This document shows, one piece after another, positions 1 to 7,431 of a DNA stretch of 7,517 bases (its first letter is position 1; every line of letters starts with the position of its first letter). The DNA is taken from positions 1-7,517 of the forward strand of contig JAJZSX010000112.1 of assembly GCA_021849435.1 (NCBI GenBank), read 5' to 3'. Origin of the DNA: Actinomycetes bacterium (GTDB lineage: Bacteria; Actinomycetota; Acidimicrobiia; Acidimicrobiales; RAAP-2). A model generated the notes under the pieces. It was not told the origin of the DNA. It saw nothing but the letters and a program-made list of their open reading frames with translations, and searched no databases. The position numbers were made by a program, and so were the translations under genes.

Positions 1-2
1 CG

Positions 3-602
3 ATCTTCGTCATGCACTTAATGGGAACCTCGCGTACCGCCGAGGTGGATCTCACGCGGGTCCTGGGAGCGGCGCTCGTCCTGGGTGCGGCCGCCATGAC
101 CGCGCGACAGCTGCACGTGGTGCCGGTGTGGCGCGTGAGATCGAATCGCACCGCGCTCACGGTCGCCGTCGGCGCCGTCGGGGGCTTCATGGTCGGACTG
201 ACCTCGGTGGGCGCGGGGTCGCTCGTCATGGTGCTGCTCGTCGTGCTCTATCCCACCCTGGGCACGAGCGAGCTGATCGGCACCGACCTCGCCCAGTCGA
301 TCCCCCTGGCTCTCAGCGCCAGCGTGGGCACCCTGCTCTTCGCCCACGTCGACTGGAACCTCACCCTCGCGGTGGTGATCGGCGGCGTGCCGGCGATCTT
401 CGTGGGATCTCTCATCGCGACGCGAGCGAACAGCCCGCTGATACGCCACCTGATGATCGGGCTCGTCGGGCTGTCGGGCCTCAAGTACCTCGGACTCTCG
501 ATCGTCCTCGTGGGGCTGGCCGGGCTCGCCGCACTCTTCGTCTACGCGCTCACCACGGCGAGTCGTCGCCGCGCGCGCAACTTCGAGGCGGCGAGTCAGT
601 AA
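3..602 (+). CDS. TauE/SafE-family membrane transporter, 3' part (5' end outside the window)
   Basis: A very hydrophobic protein in a frame that is open to the left edge. The residues before the first visible ATG (position 12) read IFV in frame, so that ATG is probably internal and the N-terminal half lies outside. Counting from that ATG, membrane segments fall near residues 14-31, 50-80, 93-111, 117-137 and 158-182, followed by a basic tail (SRRRARN). The glycine-rich GGFMVGLTSVGAGSL (57-71), GTDLAQSIPL (90-99) and GGVPAIFVGSLIA (124-136) fit the second half-repeat of TauE/SafE (DUF81) proteins, which are proposed to export sulfite, sulfoacetate or other anions. The substrate cannot be told from sequence. 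It converges on era, and the two stop regions overlap by 7 bases. Family fairly sure; function open. Confidence 0.82.
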   Translation: MFVMHLMGTSRTAEVDLTRVLGAALVLGAAAMTARQLHVVPVWRVRSNRTALTVAVGAVGGFMVGLTSVGAGSLVMVLLVVLYPTLGTSELIGTDLAQSIPLALSASVGTLLFAHVDWNLTLAVVIGGVPAIFVGSLIATRANSPLIRHLMIGLVGLSGLKYLGLSIVLVGLAGLAALFVYALTTASRRRARNFEAASQ

Positions 603-1486
603 CCCAGGCGATCGAGGATGTCGTCATGCTTCTGCCAGGACGGCTCGACGCGCACGCGCAACTCGAGATAGGTACCTTCCGGAAGTTGCTCGCGCGCGGC
701 GATGCCCACCTCCTTGAGGAGTTGTCCGCCCTTGCCAATCACCATGCCCTTCTGACTCTCGCGTTCGACGAGGATCTCGACCGTGACGTGAGGCCATTCG
801 AACTCGGTGACCCGGCAGTGGATCGAATGGGGCAGCTCCTGAGAGGTCTTTCGAACCAGCTGCTCGCGCACGAGCTCGGCCACCCAGGTTCCCTCCTCAA
901 CGTCAGAGACTTCGTCGTCGGGAAAGAGCAGCGGCGATTCGGGCATCTTTGCCTGCACGAAGCGGACCAGATCGTCGATGCCGGTTCCCGTGCGCGCCGA
1001 GACCGCGAAGTACTCGACGCGCGCGGCCAGCGCCGGGTCCTCGGCGACCTCCTCGACCACGCGCTGAGCGGCGAGCAGCTGGGCGAGTACGGCGTCCTTG
1101 CCTGCACGGTCGGTCTTGTTCAGGACGACGCAGGGCGTCGCGCCGTGGCGCGCCGCGCCCAACGTGATGCGAATGGTGTTCTCGTCGCCCTGGCCGATCT
1201 CTGCGCCGGCGTCGAGCACCGCGAGAGCGACGTCGACGTCGTCGGCGGCGGCGCGCGCGGCCTCGTTGAGACGTCCGCCCAGGCTCGTGCGCGGCCGATG
1301 CATGCCCGGGGTGTCTACGAAGATCACCTGAACGCCGTCCTCGGTGAGGATGCCGCGAATCGCCTGACGCGTCGTGTGCGGCGTCTTGGCGGTAATGGAG
1401 ACTTTGGTGCCGATGACGCGATTGAGCAGCGTGGACTTACCCACGTTGGGTCGTCCGAGGATGGCGACGAAGCCGGCGCGGGTCAC
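596..1486 (-). CDS. era: GTPase Era, 16S rRNA maturation and 30S assembly
   Basis: Complete 296-residue Era, the usual family length. Era binds the 3' end of 16S rRNA through its KH domain and uses GTP in a late step of 30S assembly. The GTPase motifs are all present: G1 GRPNVGKS (11-18), the G2 region with TT (38-39), G3 DTPG (58-61), G4 NKTD (123-126) and G5 SAR (163-165). The type 2 KH domain has its GxxG loop as GKGG (251-254) inside MVIGKGGQLLKEVG. The C-terminus LDRLGY is typical. The start is GTG, sharing the 4 bases GTGA with the stop of the upstream CNNM gene, so translation is probably coupled. It is the last gene of the operon, and its stop overlaps the convergent transporter gene. 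Nothing is missing; assignment near certain. Confidence 0.98.
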   Translation of the reverse strand: MTRAGFVAILGRPNVGKSTLLNRVIGTKVSITAKTPHTTRQAIRGILTEDGVQVIFVDTPGMHRPRTSLGGRLNEAARAAADDVDVALAVLDAGAEIGQGDENTIRITLGAARHGATPCVVLNKTDRAGKDAVLAQLLAAQRVVEEVAEDPALAARVEYFAVSARTGTGIDDLVRFVQAKMPESPLLFPDDEVSDVEEGTWVAELVREQLVRKTSQELPHSIHCRVTEFEWPHVTVEILVERESQKGMVIGKGGQLLKEVGIAAREQLPEGTYLELRVRVEPSWQKHDDILDRLGY

Positions 1487-2751
1487 GACTCGACCTGCTC
1501 GACGCGAACCTCTTCGACGCGACGTCCGTCCAGGCGCGTCACCGTCAGGCGGTAGTCGCGCGTGTAGAGCTCTTCGCCAATCTCGGGCACGCCGCCGGCG
1601 AGATCGAGCACGAGACCCCCGATGGTGTCCCAGCCGTCCTTGGGCAGGGAGAGGTCGTAGTCGAGGTTGGCGTCGTCGATGTTGAGCCGCCCGCTCAGGG
1701 TGATCGCACCCATCGAAGCGGCGGCGACCGGAACGCTCTGGTCCGACTCGTCGGTGATCTCGCCCACCAGCTCTTCGAGGATGTCCTCTAGGGTCACGAG
1801 TCCGGCGGTGCCCCCGTACTCGTCGACCACGATGACCAGGTGACTCTGGGCGTGGCGGATCTCGGCGAGCAGCGACGCCACCCGCTTGGTCTCGGGCACG
1901 AAGTTCACCGCGACGGCGTGCGTGGCCACCGACTCCTCGCCGCGGCCCTCGTCGACCAGGGCCGCGAGCAGGCGCAGGTTCACGATCCCCACGACGTCGT
2001 CAACCCCGTCACCCAGGACAGGCAGGCGTGAGCGCCCCGACTCGATCGCCACGCGCAGCGCCTCGCGCACGGTGGCGTCACTGGCCACGTCGACCATGTC
2101 GATGCGCGGCACCATCACCTCGCGCACCACGGTGTCGCCAAACTCGATCACCGAATGGATGAAGTTGCGCTCCTCGGAGGCGATGGCCTGGTCTTCGTGG
2201 GCGACGTCGGCCATCGCGAGGACCTCGGACTCGGTCATGCGATGGGGCGAGCCCGTCGTGCCGAAGAATCCGATCACCCACTGGGCGATGGCGAGCAGCG
2301 CCGTGGCGGTCCAGCGGATCGGCGCGAAGCGCAACAGGGTGCCCACGACCGGTGCGCTGATCAGCGCGGCGGTGTCGGGGTGGGCGACGGCGAAGTTCTT
2401 GGGGATCGCCTCGAAGATCACGAAGATGATCACGACCTCGAGCACCGTCGCAATGAGAACGCCAGCCGCGCCGAAGAGATGCCCAGCCAACACACCGACG
2501 AGCGTCGCGGACACCAGCTGACAGATCAGCACGAGCAGCAGCAACGGGTTGAGGAACTTTTCTGGTGCGTCGGTCAGACGCACCAACGCCTCAGCGCCGC
2601 GGCGCCCCTCGTCGCGCAGGCCGCGCGCGCGCGAGCGCGACATCCGCACGAGCGAGGTCTCGGCAAGAGCGAAGAACGCCGACAAACTCAGCAGAACAAG
2701 CACGACCAGCGCGAGGTAACTGTCCCCGGGCGACCAGAGCGCGCCGATCAC
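1483..2751 (-). CDS. CNNM/CorC (HlyC) family membrane protein with paired CBS domains
   Basis: A 422-residue protein with the full architecture of the family. The DUF21/CNNM membrane domain is at about 10-165, with hydrophobic stretches near 12-32, 67-90, 95-116 and 127-163. A CBS pair follows at about 210-335 (VREVMVPRIDMV at 209-220; DEYGGTAGLVTLEDILEEL at 310-328), then a C-terminal CorC/HlyC domain at about 350-418. Family members transport or regulate Mg2+ and possibly other divalent ions, with the CBS pair sensing nucleotides; the older name haemolysin is misleading. Some membrane-domain positions differ from the usual consensus: the first helix has FFALAE rather than FFSGSE, and FEAIPK stands where GExxPK is common. 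The start is GTG, overlapping the ybeY stop by 4 bases, with GGAGAGGG just upstream. It sits between ybeY and era, a common location for this family. Ion specificity unknown. Confidence 0.93.
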   Translation of the reverse strand: MIGALWSPGDSYLALVVLVLLSLSAFFALAETSLVRMSRSRARGLRDEGRRGAEALVRLTDAPEKFLNPLLLLVLICQLVSATLVGVLAGHLFGAAGVLIATVLEVVIIFVIFEAIPKNFAVAHPDTAALISAPVVGTLLRFAPIRWTATALLAIAQWVIGFFGTTGSPHRMTESEVLAMADVAHEDQAIASEERNFIHSVIEFGDTVVREVMVPRIDMVDVASDATVREALRVAIESGRSRLPVLGDGVDDVVGIVNLRLLAALVDEGRGEESVATHAVAVNFVPETKRVASLLAEIRHAQSHLVIVVDEYGGTAGLVTLEDILEELVGEITDESDQSVPVAAASMGAITLSGRLNIDDANLDYDLSLPKDGWDTIGGLVLDLAGGVPEIGEELYTRDYRLTVTRLDGRRVEEVRVEQVES

Positions 2752-3251
2752 GACCCTCTCCGATAGTGGCGCGCCAGGAGCTCGCGCTCTCGCGCTTCCA
2801 TGCGCTCAGCTTCGTCGTCGAGCTCGTGGTCCCATCCGAGCAGGTGAAGCACGCCGTGAACGACGAGCAGGGCCACCTCGTCGTCGAAAGAGCACTCGTG
2901 CTCGAGCGCGTTGCGCGCGGCGACGCTGGGGCAGATGACGATATCGCCAATGAGCTGGGGAATCTCCGAGAGGGGCGGATCGCCCGGGCCGGTGGTGCCC
3001 GCGTCGGGGTTGCGCCCGCTGGGCTCGTCCTCGTAGTCGATGGGAAAGCTCAGCACGTCGGTTGGCCCGGTCTTGCCCATGAACTGCTGGTTCAGCGCCG
3101 CGATCGTCGTCTCGTCGGCGAAGAGCAAGGAGACCTCGGCCGGACCATGGACGCCTTCGTCGACGAGGGCGCCGCGGGCGAGCTCGACCCACGCCTCGAG
3201 ATCGATGGCGAGCTCGTGCTGTTCGTCGGCGGCGTAGATGTCGATGGTCAT
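2748..3251 (-). CDS. ybeY: Endoribonuclease YbeY (rRNA maturation, ribosome quality control)
   Basis: A 167-residue UPF0054 protein. YbeY is a zinc-dependent endoribonuclease needed for correct 16S rRNA 3' processing in the bacteria studied and works in concert with Era. The zinc motif HGVLHLLGWDH gives H132, H136 and H142. The conserved TDVLSFP is at 64-70 and GDIVIC at 102-107. The stretch between them (71-101) is rich in Pro, Gly and Asp and roughly 15-20 residues longer than in E. coli YbeY. The ATG start shares ATGA with the phoH stop, and the stop shares GTGA with the next gene, so it is coupled on both sides. The phoH-ybeY pair is a widespread arrangement. Assignment very sure. Confidence 0.97.
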   Translation of the reverse strand: MTIDIYAADEQHELAIDLEAWVELARGALVDEGVHGPAEVSLLFADETTIAALNQQFMGKTGPTDVLSFPIDYEDEPSGRNPDAGTTGPGDPPLSEIPQLIGDIVICPSVAARNALEHECSFDDEVALLVVHGVLHLLGWDHELDDEAERMEARERELLARHYRRGS

Positions 3252-4213
3252 GAGTCCTGCCGGTCGTAGGCGGCGACGATGTCGGCGACGATGCGGTGTC
3301 GTACCACGTCGCGCGCTGACAGGTAGACGAAGTTGAGGCCCTCGATCTCGCCGAGCACGCCCTCAAGTCCGGCAAGCCCGCTGCGCTTGCCGTTGAGGTC
3401 CACCTGGGTCACGTCGCCCGTGACGACCGCCTTGGAATTGAATCCGATGCGCGTGAGGAACATCTTCATCTGCTCGGGCGTCGTGTTCTGCGCCTCGTCG
3501 AGGATGATGAAGGAGTCATTGAGCGTGCGCCCGCGCATGAAGGCGAGCGGGGCGACCTCGATGGTGCCGTTGGCGATCAGTCGAGCCGCCCCTTCGGGAC
3601 CAACCATGTCGTAGAGCGCGTCATAGAGGGGCCGCAAGTAGGGGTCGACCTTGGCCATCAGGTCACCGGGCAGGAAACCCAGGTGCTCGCCCGCCTCGAC
3701 GGCGGGGCGGGTCAAGACGATGCGCTGGACCTGGCGGCGATTGAGCGCCTGGACCGCGGCGGCGACCGCGAGGTAGCTCTTGCCGGTGCCCGCCGGGCCG
3801 ATGCCGAAGGTCACCGTGGAGGCGTCGATCGCGTCGGCGTATCGCTTCTGGCCGGCGGTCGTGGGACGCACGGGCTTGCCCTTGGCGCTGCGCACGACCT
3901 CGTGGCGCAGCACTTCGCTCGGGCGCAGGTCGTCATCGACCATGTCGATCGTGCGCTCGACCTTGACCGAATCGAGCGCCTGGCCCGACTCGAGGACCAG
4001 GACGAGCTCGTCGAAGAGCCGTAGAACCTTCGCCGCGTCGGGGCCGGTCACCGAGATCTGGTTGCCCTGGACCCGGATCGTCGACTGGGGATAGGCCCGC
4101 TCTATGACGCGCAGGTACGCGTCGCGCGGGCCCAGGAGGCCGGCCATCAGGTGGGTGTTGGGTACGAACGTCGTCACGGTGAGGGCCTCGGTGGTCGAGG
4201 CGTCGCTGCTCAT
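3248..4213 (-). CDS. phoH: PhoH-like ATPase (YbeZ type)
   Basis: A 321-residue P-loop ATPase of the PhoH/YbeZ family. It has an N-terminal KH-like region (about 11-75) and a PhoH ATPase domain (about 117-318). The domain carries Walker A GPAGTGKS (139-146), the family signature TRPAVEAGEHLGFLPGD (168-184), Walker B IILDEAQN (236-243) and VTGDVTQVDL (264-273). Members are thought to be RNA-dependent ATPases or helicases that work with YbeY, encoded just downstream with a 4-base overlap; the exact substrate is unsettled. Start choice: a GTG at 4225 in the same frame would add four residues, but the ATG at 4213 forms an ATGA overlap with the HIT stop, matching the other junctions of this operon. 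I prefer the ATG. Family certain; start likely. Confidence 0.95.
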   Translation of the reverse strand: MSSDASTTEALTVTTFVPNTHLMAGLLGPRDAYLRVIERAYPQSTIRVQGNQISVTGPDAAKVLRLFDELVLVLESGQALDSVKVERTIDMVDDDLRPSEVLRHEVVRSAKGKPVRPTTAGQKRYADAIDASTVTFGIGPAGTGKSYLAVAAAVQALNRRQVQRIVLTRPAVEAGEHLGFLPGDLMAKVDPYLRPLYDALYDMVGPEGAARLIANGTIEVAPLAFMRGRTLNDSFIILDEAQNTTPEQMKMFLTRIGFNSKAVVTGDVTQVDLNGKRSGLAGLEGVLGEIEGLNFVYLSARDVVRHRIVADIVAAYDRQDS

Positions 4214-4554
4214 CCGGGGGGCCACTCCAGGCGCCGACCGCCGAGCACGTGGATGTGCAGGTGGGCGACGGTCATCTGGGCGTCAGCGCCCACGTTGATT
4301 ACGAGACGGTATCCGCTCTCGCGCACGCCCTCGGCCTCGACGACCTTCTGGGCGAGCAGGACGAGGTCGTCGACGATTCCACCGTGGCTCGAGGCCACCT
4401 CGTCGGCGCTGGTGATGTGGACCTTGGGGATCACGAGGACGTGCACCGGCGCCTGGGGGGCGATGTCGTAGAAGGCCAGAGCGGTCTCGCTCTCGGCCAC
4501 CGGCGTCGAGGGGATCTCGCCCGCCACGATCTTGCAGAAGACACACTCGCTCAT
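4210..4554 (-). CDS. HIT-family (Hint-type) purine nucleotide phosphoramidase/hydrolase
   Basis: A 114-residue single-domain histidine-triad protein. It opens with CVFCKIVAGEIPS (4-16), typical of the Hint branch, and has the catalytic triad HLHIHVLGG with H98, H100 and H102. It ends in GRRLEWPPG, close to the WPPG tail of Hint proteins. Hint enzymes hydrolyse AMP-lysine-type phosphoramidates and are cytosolic dimers; their physiological substrate in bacteria is not settled. Just before the triad, the sequence reads GADAQMTVAH where Hint proteins usually have GxDGGQ(S/T)V, so the Gly-Gln pair is Gln-Met here. It lies 10 bases after rsmE, the only gap in the operon, and its TGA overlaps the phoH ATG. 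Family very sure. Confidence 0.95.
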   Translation of the reverse strand: MSECVFCKIVAGEIPSTPVAESETALAFYDIAPQAPVHVLVIPKVHITSADEVASSHGGIVDDLVLLAQKVVEAEGVRESGYRLVINVGADAQMTVAHLHIHVLGGRRLEWPPG

Positions 4555-4564
4555 GCGCTCATCT

Positions 4565-5275
4565 TTACCGATTCCCCGCCGCCGCGGTGCTTCCCCACCC
4601 GTCGCGCGCGGCCGCCATCAGCGTCGCCGCGGCCACCGCGGCCGTCTCAGCGCGCAGAACGCTCGAGCCCAGTCCCACGCGCACGCGCGTCTCGCCCCAC
4701 TCCCCGGGCGCCCAGCCGCCCTCGGGGCCGATCGCCACCGCGCGAACCGGCGCCCAGGCCGCGGTCCCGCCGAAGTCGGCCACCGCCACCTCGTCGGGCA
4801 CGTCGACCACCTTCACGGGCTCGTCGATCAGCACGTCATAGGTGCGACGGCACTGGCCGGCGGACTCCTTCGAGATTCGGCGCCAGCGCGCGAGAGTCTT
4901 GGTCGCGTAGTCACCGCGAAAAGCCACCGTGAGACGCGCGCACACCAGCGGCACCACGCGGGTCACCCCGAGCTCGGTGGCCTTGGCGATCGCCCACTCG
5001 CCGCGCTCGCCCTTGACCGGCGCCAGGTAGAGGGTGATCGGCTCGGGCGCGGGATCCACTGCGACGTCGCTCGCTCGTTCGAGACCCGCGTCGCCAACGG
5101 TCGCAAAAGCCCAGTCGCCGCCGCCGTTGGTGACGACGATCTCCTCGCCCACGCTGGCGCGCAACACCCGTCGCAGGTGGTGATCGTCGTCGCGCGAGAG
5201 CGCCGGGAACGCGGGATCGGCGACACGGAACTGCCCGAGGGCCGCGACCCGACGCGACCACTCCTGCTGGGTCAT
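4565..5275 (-). CDS. rsmE: 16S rRNA (uracil1498-N3)-methyltransferase RsmE
   Basis: A 236-residue SPOUT-class methyltransferase that transfers a methyl group from S-adenosylmethionine to N3 of U1498 in 16S rRNA on the 30S subunit. An N-terminal PUA-like region (about 15-75) includes [15 protein letters not shown] (32-46). The catalytic knot region has [17 protein letters not shown] (88-104), [15 protein letters not shown] (130-144), the AdoMet loop GPEGG (183-187) and [12 protein letters not shown] (202-213), all diagnostic of RsmE. Length is normal (E. coli 243). The ATG shares ATGA with the dnaJ stop, and the N-terminus starts a few residues differently from the common MxRFFV type. It is often found straight after hrcA-dnaJ in Gram-positive bacteria. 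Assignment very sure. Confidence 0.97.
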   Translation of the reverse strand: MTQQEWSRRVAALGQFRVADPAFPALSRDDDHHLRRVLRASVGEEIVVTNGGGDWAFATVGDAGLERASDVAVDPAPEPITLYLAPVKGERGEWAIAKATELGVTRVVPLVCARLTVAFRGDYATKTLARWRRISKESAGQCRRTYDVLIDEPVKVVDVPDEVAVADFGGTAAWAPVRAVAIGPEGGWAPGEWGETRVRVGLGSSVLRAETAAVAAATLMAAARDGWGSTAAAGNR

Positions 5276-6354
5276 CGCTTCGCCTTGCGTCGGCCGAAGA
5301 GGCCCGTAGGCTCTTCGCGCACGATCTCCTCGCGGTGCGCGGCGAGCTGGCGCAGCAGGTCCGCCGACGTCTCGTCAAGCTCGCGGGGCACGTCCACGAC
5401 CAGGTGCACATAGAGGTCACCGCGACCGCGACCGTGCAGGTGCTCGACGCCCTCGTGCCGAATGCGCTGGACGGTGCCGTTCTGACTGCCCGGCTCGACG
5501 TCGAGGACCAGGGTGCCGGTTAGAGTCGGCACCTCGATGCTCGCGCCCAGCGCCGCCTGGGTGAAGGCGACGTGAGCCTCGTGATGAAGGTCGTCGCCTA
5601 CGCGCTCGAATCGCGCGTCGGGCGCCACACTCAGGTGAACGTAGAGACGACCGTTGGGGCCGCCGCGCGGTCCCGCAGGACCCCGGTCAGCCAGGCGCAT
5701 GGTCGAACCGTCCTCGACGCCGGCCGGGATCTGCACCGAGAGCACCGAGGTCGTGCGCACGCGTCCGTCACCTTGGCAGTCCGGGCACGGCGACGTGATC
5801 CGCGTCCCCCAGCCGTCACAGCGCGAACAGGCCATCGAGGTCACCATCTGGCCGAGGATCGAGTTGCGCACCCGTCGAACCTCGCCGGCGCCGCCGCACT
5901 CCTCACAGGTGACCGCTGAGGTGCCCGGCGCCGCCCCCGATCCGCTGCAAGTGCCACAGCGATGGGGCAGGTTCACGGTCACGTCGCGCGTCGCGCCGAA
6001 GGCCGCCTCCTCCAGGGTGATCTCGAGGGAGATCTCCGCGTCGGGGCCGGGCTGGGGCCCGCGGCGACCGCCGCGCTGGCCGCCGCCGAAGAACATGTCG
6101 AAGATGTCTTGGACCGAGCCGGCGCCGAAGGGACTCTGGGCGTCGGCCGAGCCGAAGCGGTCGTAGTTCGCTCGGCGCTCCGCATCCGAAAGGATCTCGT
6201 AGGCCTGGGAAACCTCTTTGAAGCGAGCCTCGGCCGTGGGGTCGGGGTTCGCGTCGGGGTGGTACTGGCGCGCGAGCTGGCGATAGGCGCGCTTGATGTC
6301 CTCAGCCGAAGCGTCGCGCGTGACGCCGAGGACCTCGTAGAGGTCACTGGACAC
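5272..6354 (-). CDS. dnaJ: Chaperone protein DnaJ (Hsp40, type I)
   Basis: A 360-residue class I DnaJ, the co-chaperone that delivers clients to DnaK and stimulates its ATPase. The J domain (about 4-66) has HPD at 32-34. A short G/F-rich segment (about 67-104) contains [10 protein letters not shown]. The zinc-binding domain has four CxxCxGxG-like repeats with cysteine pairs 133/136, 150/153, 176/179 and 190/193; the third and fourth are CSRCDGWG and CPDCQGDG. The C-terminal client-binding domain runs from about 200 to 340, ending in a basic GRRKAKR tail. It is slightly shorter than E. coli DnaJ (376), mainly in the G/F region. The start is GTG, 11 bases inside hrcA, with GGAGAGG six bases upstream. 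No grpE or dnaK adjoins it, so it is probably the hrcA-linked second DnaJ (DnaJ2) common in actinobacteria. Confidence 0.97.
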   Translation of the reverse strand: MSSDLYEVLGVTRDASAEDIKRAYRQLARQYHPDANPDPTAEARFKEVSQAYEILSDAERRANYDRFGSADAQSPFGAGSVQDIFDMFFGGGQRGGRRGPQPGPDAEISLEITLEEAAFGATRDVTVNLPHRCGTCSGSGAAPGTSAVTCEECGGAGEVRRVRNSILGQMVTSMACSRCDGWGTRITSPCPDCQGDGRVRTTSVLSVQIPAGVEDGSTMRLADRGPAGPRGGPNGRLYVHLSVAPDARFERVGDDLHHEAHVAFTQAALGASIEVPTLTGTLVLDVEPGSQNGTVQRIRHEGVEHLHGRGRGDLYVHLVVDVPRELDETSADLLRQLAAHREEIVREEPTGLFGRRKAKR

Positions 6355-7393
6355 GTTCGTCCTCTCCGATGAAGTGGCGCGACAGCTGCTCTGAGACCAG
6401 CTGGGCCGCCGCGAGGGCCTCGCGGTACTTCATACGCGTCGGCCCAAGAAGGCCTACCGCGCCAGCGCGCTGGCCGTCGATGGTGACCGGCGCGACGATC
6501 AGCGCGCACGAGGCGAGTGACTCGAATCCGTGCTCGCTACCGATGGCGACCGACGACCCCGACTCGAGGACGTCTTGGACCAGAGAGACCACGAGCAACT
6601 CCTGTTCGAGGATGGCGAGAACCTTGCGCACCGTCTCGACGCCATTGAAGGCCTCAGCCACTCGCGAGGATCCCCCGATGAAAACCTGCTCGCCCTCGAC
6701 CGTCGGCGACTCGGCGTGCAGGGTCGCAACCGCGTCGCGCACCAGGCTCGCGACCTGATCGGTGCGCGAGGGCACCTGGACGCGGTGCTCGAGCGAGGTC
6801 CCGAGGAGCAGGGCGTTGATCTGGCGCGAAGCCTCGGCCACGTCGCTCGGCATCACCGCGTAGGGGGTGAAGACGCTGTGCTTGGTGACCGCACCGTCGG
6901 AGAAGACGGTGACCAACAATTGGTGGTTAGCGTCGAGACTGACCAGCTGGGCCGAGAGGATCGTGGCGTGGCCGTGACCGGCTCCGACCACCAACGAGGT
7001 GTAGTTCGTCATCTCGCTGAGCAGCGTCGAGGTTTGCTCGAGAACGTCCTCGACTTCGCCGCGCACGTGGGCGAAGAACTCGGCGACCTGGCGCTGCTGG
7101 GCCGAGCCCACGGTGGCGTCGCTGAGGTGGTCAACGAAGTAGCGATACCCCTTGTCGGTCGGTACCCGCCCGGCCGAGGTGTGGGGCTGAGCGAGATAGC
7201 CCTCGCGCTCTAAGGCCACCATCTCGCTGCGCACGGTCGCCGGTGAGACGGAGAGGTCGGCGCTGGAGGCCACCGAGGACGAGCCGACCGGCTGGGCCGT
7301 GTCGATGTGCTCGGTCACAACGGCCTCAAGGATCGTCGCCTTGCGCGCGTCGAGATCCGCTGACGCCGGGGGTTTCGCGACGCGACGAGCCAT
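6344..7393 (-). CDS. hrcA: Heat-inducible transcription repressor HrcA
   Basis: A 349-residue HrcA, the repressor that binds CIRCE and keeps class I heat-shock genes off; its folding depends on GroEL, so stress titrates it away. The N-terminal winged helix (about 14-90) has [20 protein letters not shown] (48-67) and [19 protein letters not shown] (69-87), both near-consensus. The inserted and dimerisation domains follow, with [11 protein letters not shown] and [17 protein letters not shown] in the C-terminal part. Start: a GTG six codons upstream (7411) is in frame but lies within CIRCE; the ATG at 7393 has AAGGAGG just before it and is preferred. A CIRCE element sits directly upstream, so autoregulation is expected. 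It overlaps dnaJ by 11 bases. Assignment certain. Confidence 0.98.
   Translation of the reverse strand: MARRVAKPPASADLDARKATILEAVVTEHIDTAQPVGSSSVASSADLSVSPATVRSEMVALEREGYLAQPHTSAGRVPTDKGYRYFVDHLSDATVGSAQQRQVAEFFAHVRGEVEDVLEQTSTLLSEMTNYTSLVVGAGHGHATILSAQLVSLDANHQLLVTVFSDGAVTKHSVFTPYAVMPSDVAEASRQINALLLGTSLEHRVQVPSRTDQVASLVRDAVATLHAESPTVEGEQVFIGGSSRVAEAFNGVETVRKVLAILEQELLVVSLVQDVLESGSSVAIGSEHGFESLASCALIVAPVTIDGQRAGAVGLLGPTRMKYREALAAAQLVSEQLSRHFIGEDERVQ
6361..6367 (-). promoter_or_regulatory. Shine-Dalgarno of dnaJ
   Basis: GGAGAGG on the minus strand lies six bases before the GTG at 6354, inside the last codons of hrcA. It supports this GTG as the dnaJ start; the J domain begins immediately after it and no other start codon is nearby. 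Confidence 0.75.
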
Positions 7394-7396
7394 GTG

Positions 7397-7403
7397 CCTC
7401 CTT
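7397..7403 (-). promoter_or_regulatory. Shine-Dalgarno of hrcA, abutting CIRCE
   Basis: AAGGAGG on the minus strand, with only three bases (CAC) between it and the ATG at 7393. It fixes the ATG rather than the upstream GTG as the start. It begins one base after the downstream arm of CIRCE, so a CIRCE hairpin in the mRNA would lie right beside the ribosome-binding site. Confidence 0.85.
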
Positions 7404-7404
7404 G

Positions 7405-7431
7405 TTAGCACTCGATTCTACCGAGTGCTAA
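7405..7431 (-). promoter_or_regulatory. CIRCE operator (HrcA binding site)
   Basis: A perfect inverted repeat: TTAGCACTC, a 9-base spacer, then GAGTGCTAA. This equals the known CIRCE consensus TTAGCACTC-N9-GAGTGCTAA in both arms and spacer length. It ends 11 bases before the hrcA ATG. HrcA bound here should block transcription of hrcA and the genes behind it. Seen directly; the regulatory role follows from the well-studied HrcA/CIRCE system. Confidence 0.98.
7415..7420 (-). promoter_or_regulatory. Possible -10 box of the hrcA promoter, inside the CIRCE spacer
   Basis: TAGAAT on the minus strand, one mismatch from TATAAT, lies within the 9-base spacer of CIRCE. At a 17-base spacing the -35 position (7438-7443) reads AACACG, a poor match to TTGACA, so the promoter is not proven. 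If real, HrcA would sit straight over the core promoter and transcription would start within or just after the downstream arm. Confidence 0.45.

Larger units (their letters stand above)
596..7393 (-). other. Probable operon hrcA-dnaJ-rsmE-HIT-phoH-ybeY-CNNM-era
   Basis: Eight same-strand genes follow CIRCE with almost no non-coding DNA. Junctions in order are: 11-base overlap (hrcA/dnaJ), ATGA (dnaJ/rsmE), 10-base gap (rsmE/HIT), ATGA (HIT/phoH), ATGA (phoH/ybeY), GTGA (ybeY/CNNM) and GTGA (CNNM/era). No internal terminator or promoter is evident. That they share a transcript is inferred from this packing; internal promoters within coding sequence cannot be excluded. Confidence 0.85.

Noticed and set aside
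128..1555. A 475-codon open frame on the plus strand, opposite era
   Set aside because: It runs antisense to an unmistakable era and across the end of the transporter gene. Its product is Arg/Ala-rich with no recognisable motif, as expected of a GC-rich shadow frame.
2620..2641. CG-repeat run as a possible structural or Z-DNA element
   Set aside because: It lies within the coding sequence for Arg/Ala residues (SRSRARGL) of the CNNM protein and is explained by codon use.
2155..3269. Overlapping plus-strand open frames opposite the CNNM gene and ybeY
   Set aside because: Compositional shadows of GC-rich coding DNA; translations carry no motif and cross gene boundaries.
4532..5413. A 293-codon plus-strand open frame opposite rsmE and part of dnaJ
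   Set aside because: Low-complexity Arg/His-rich translation with no family features; the minus-strand genes here are certain.
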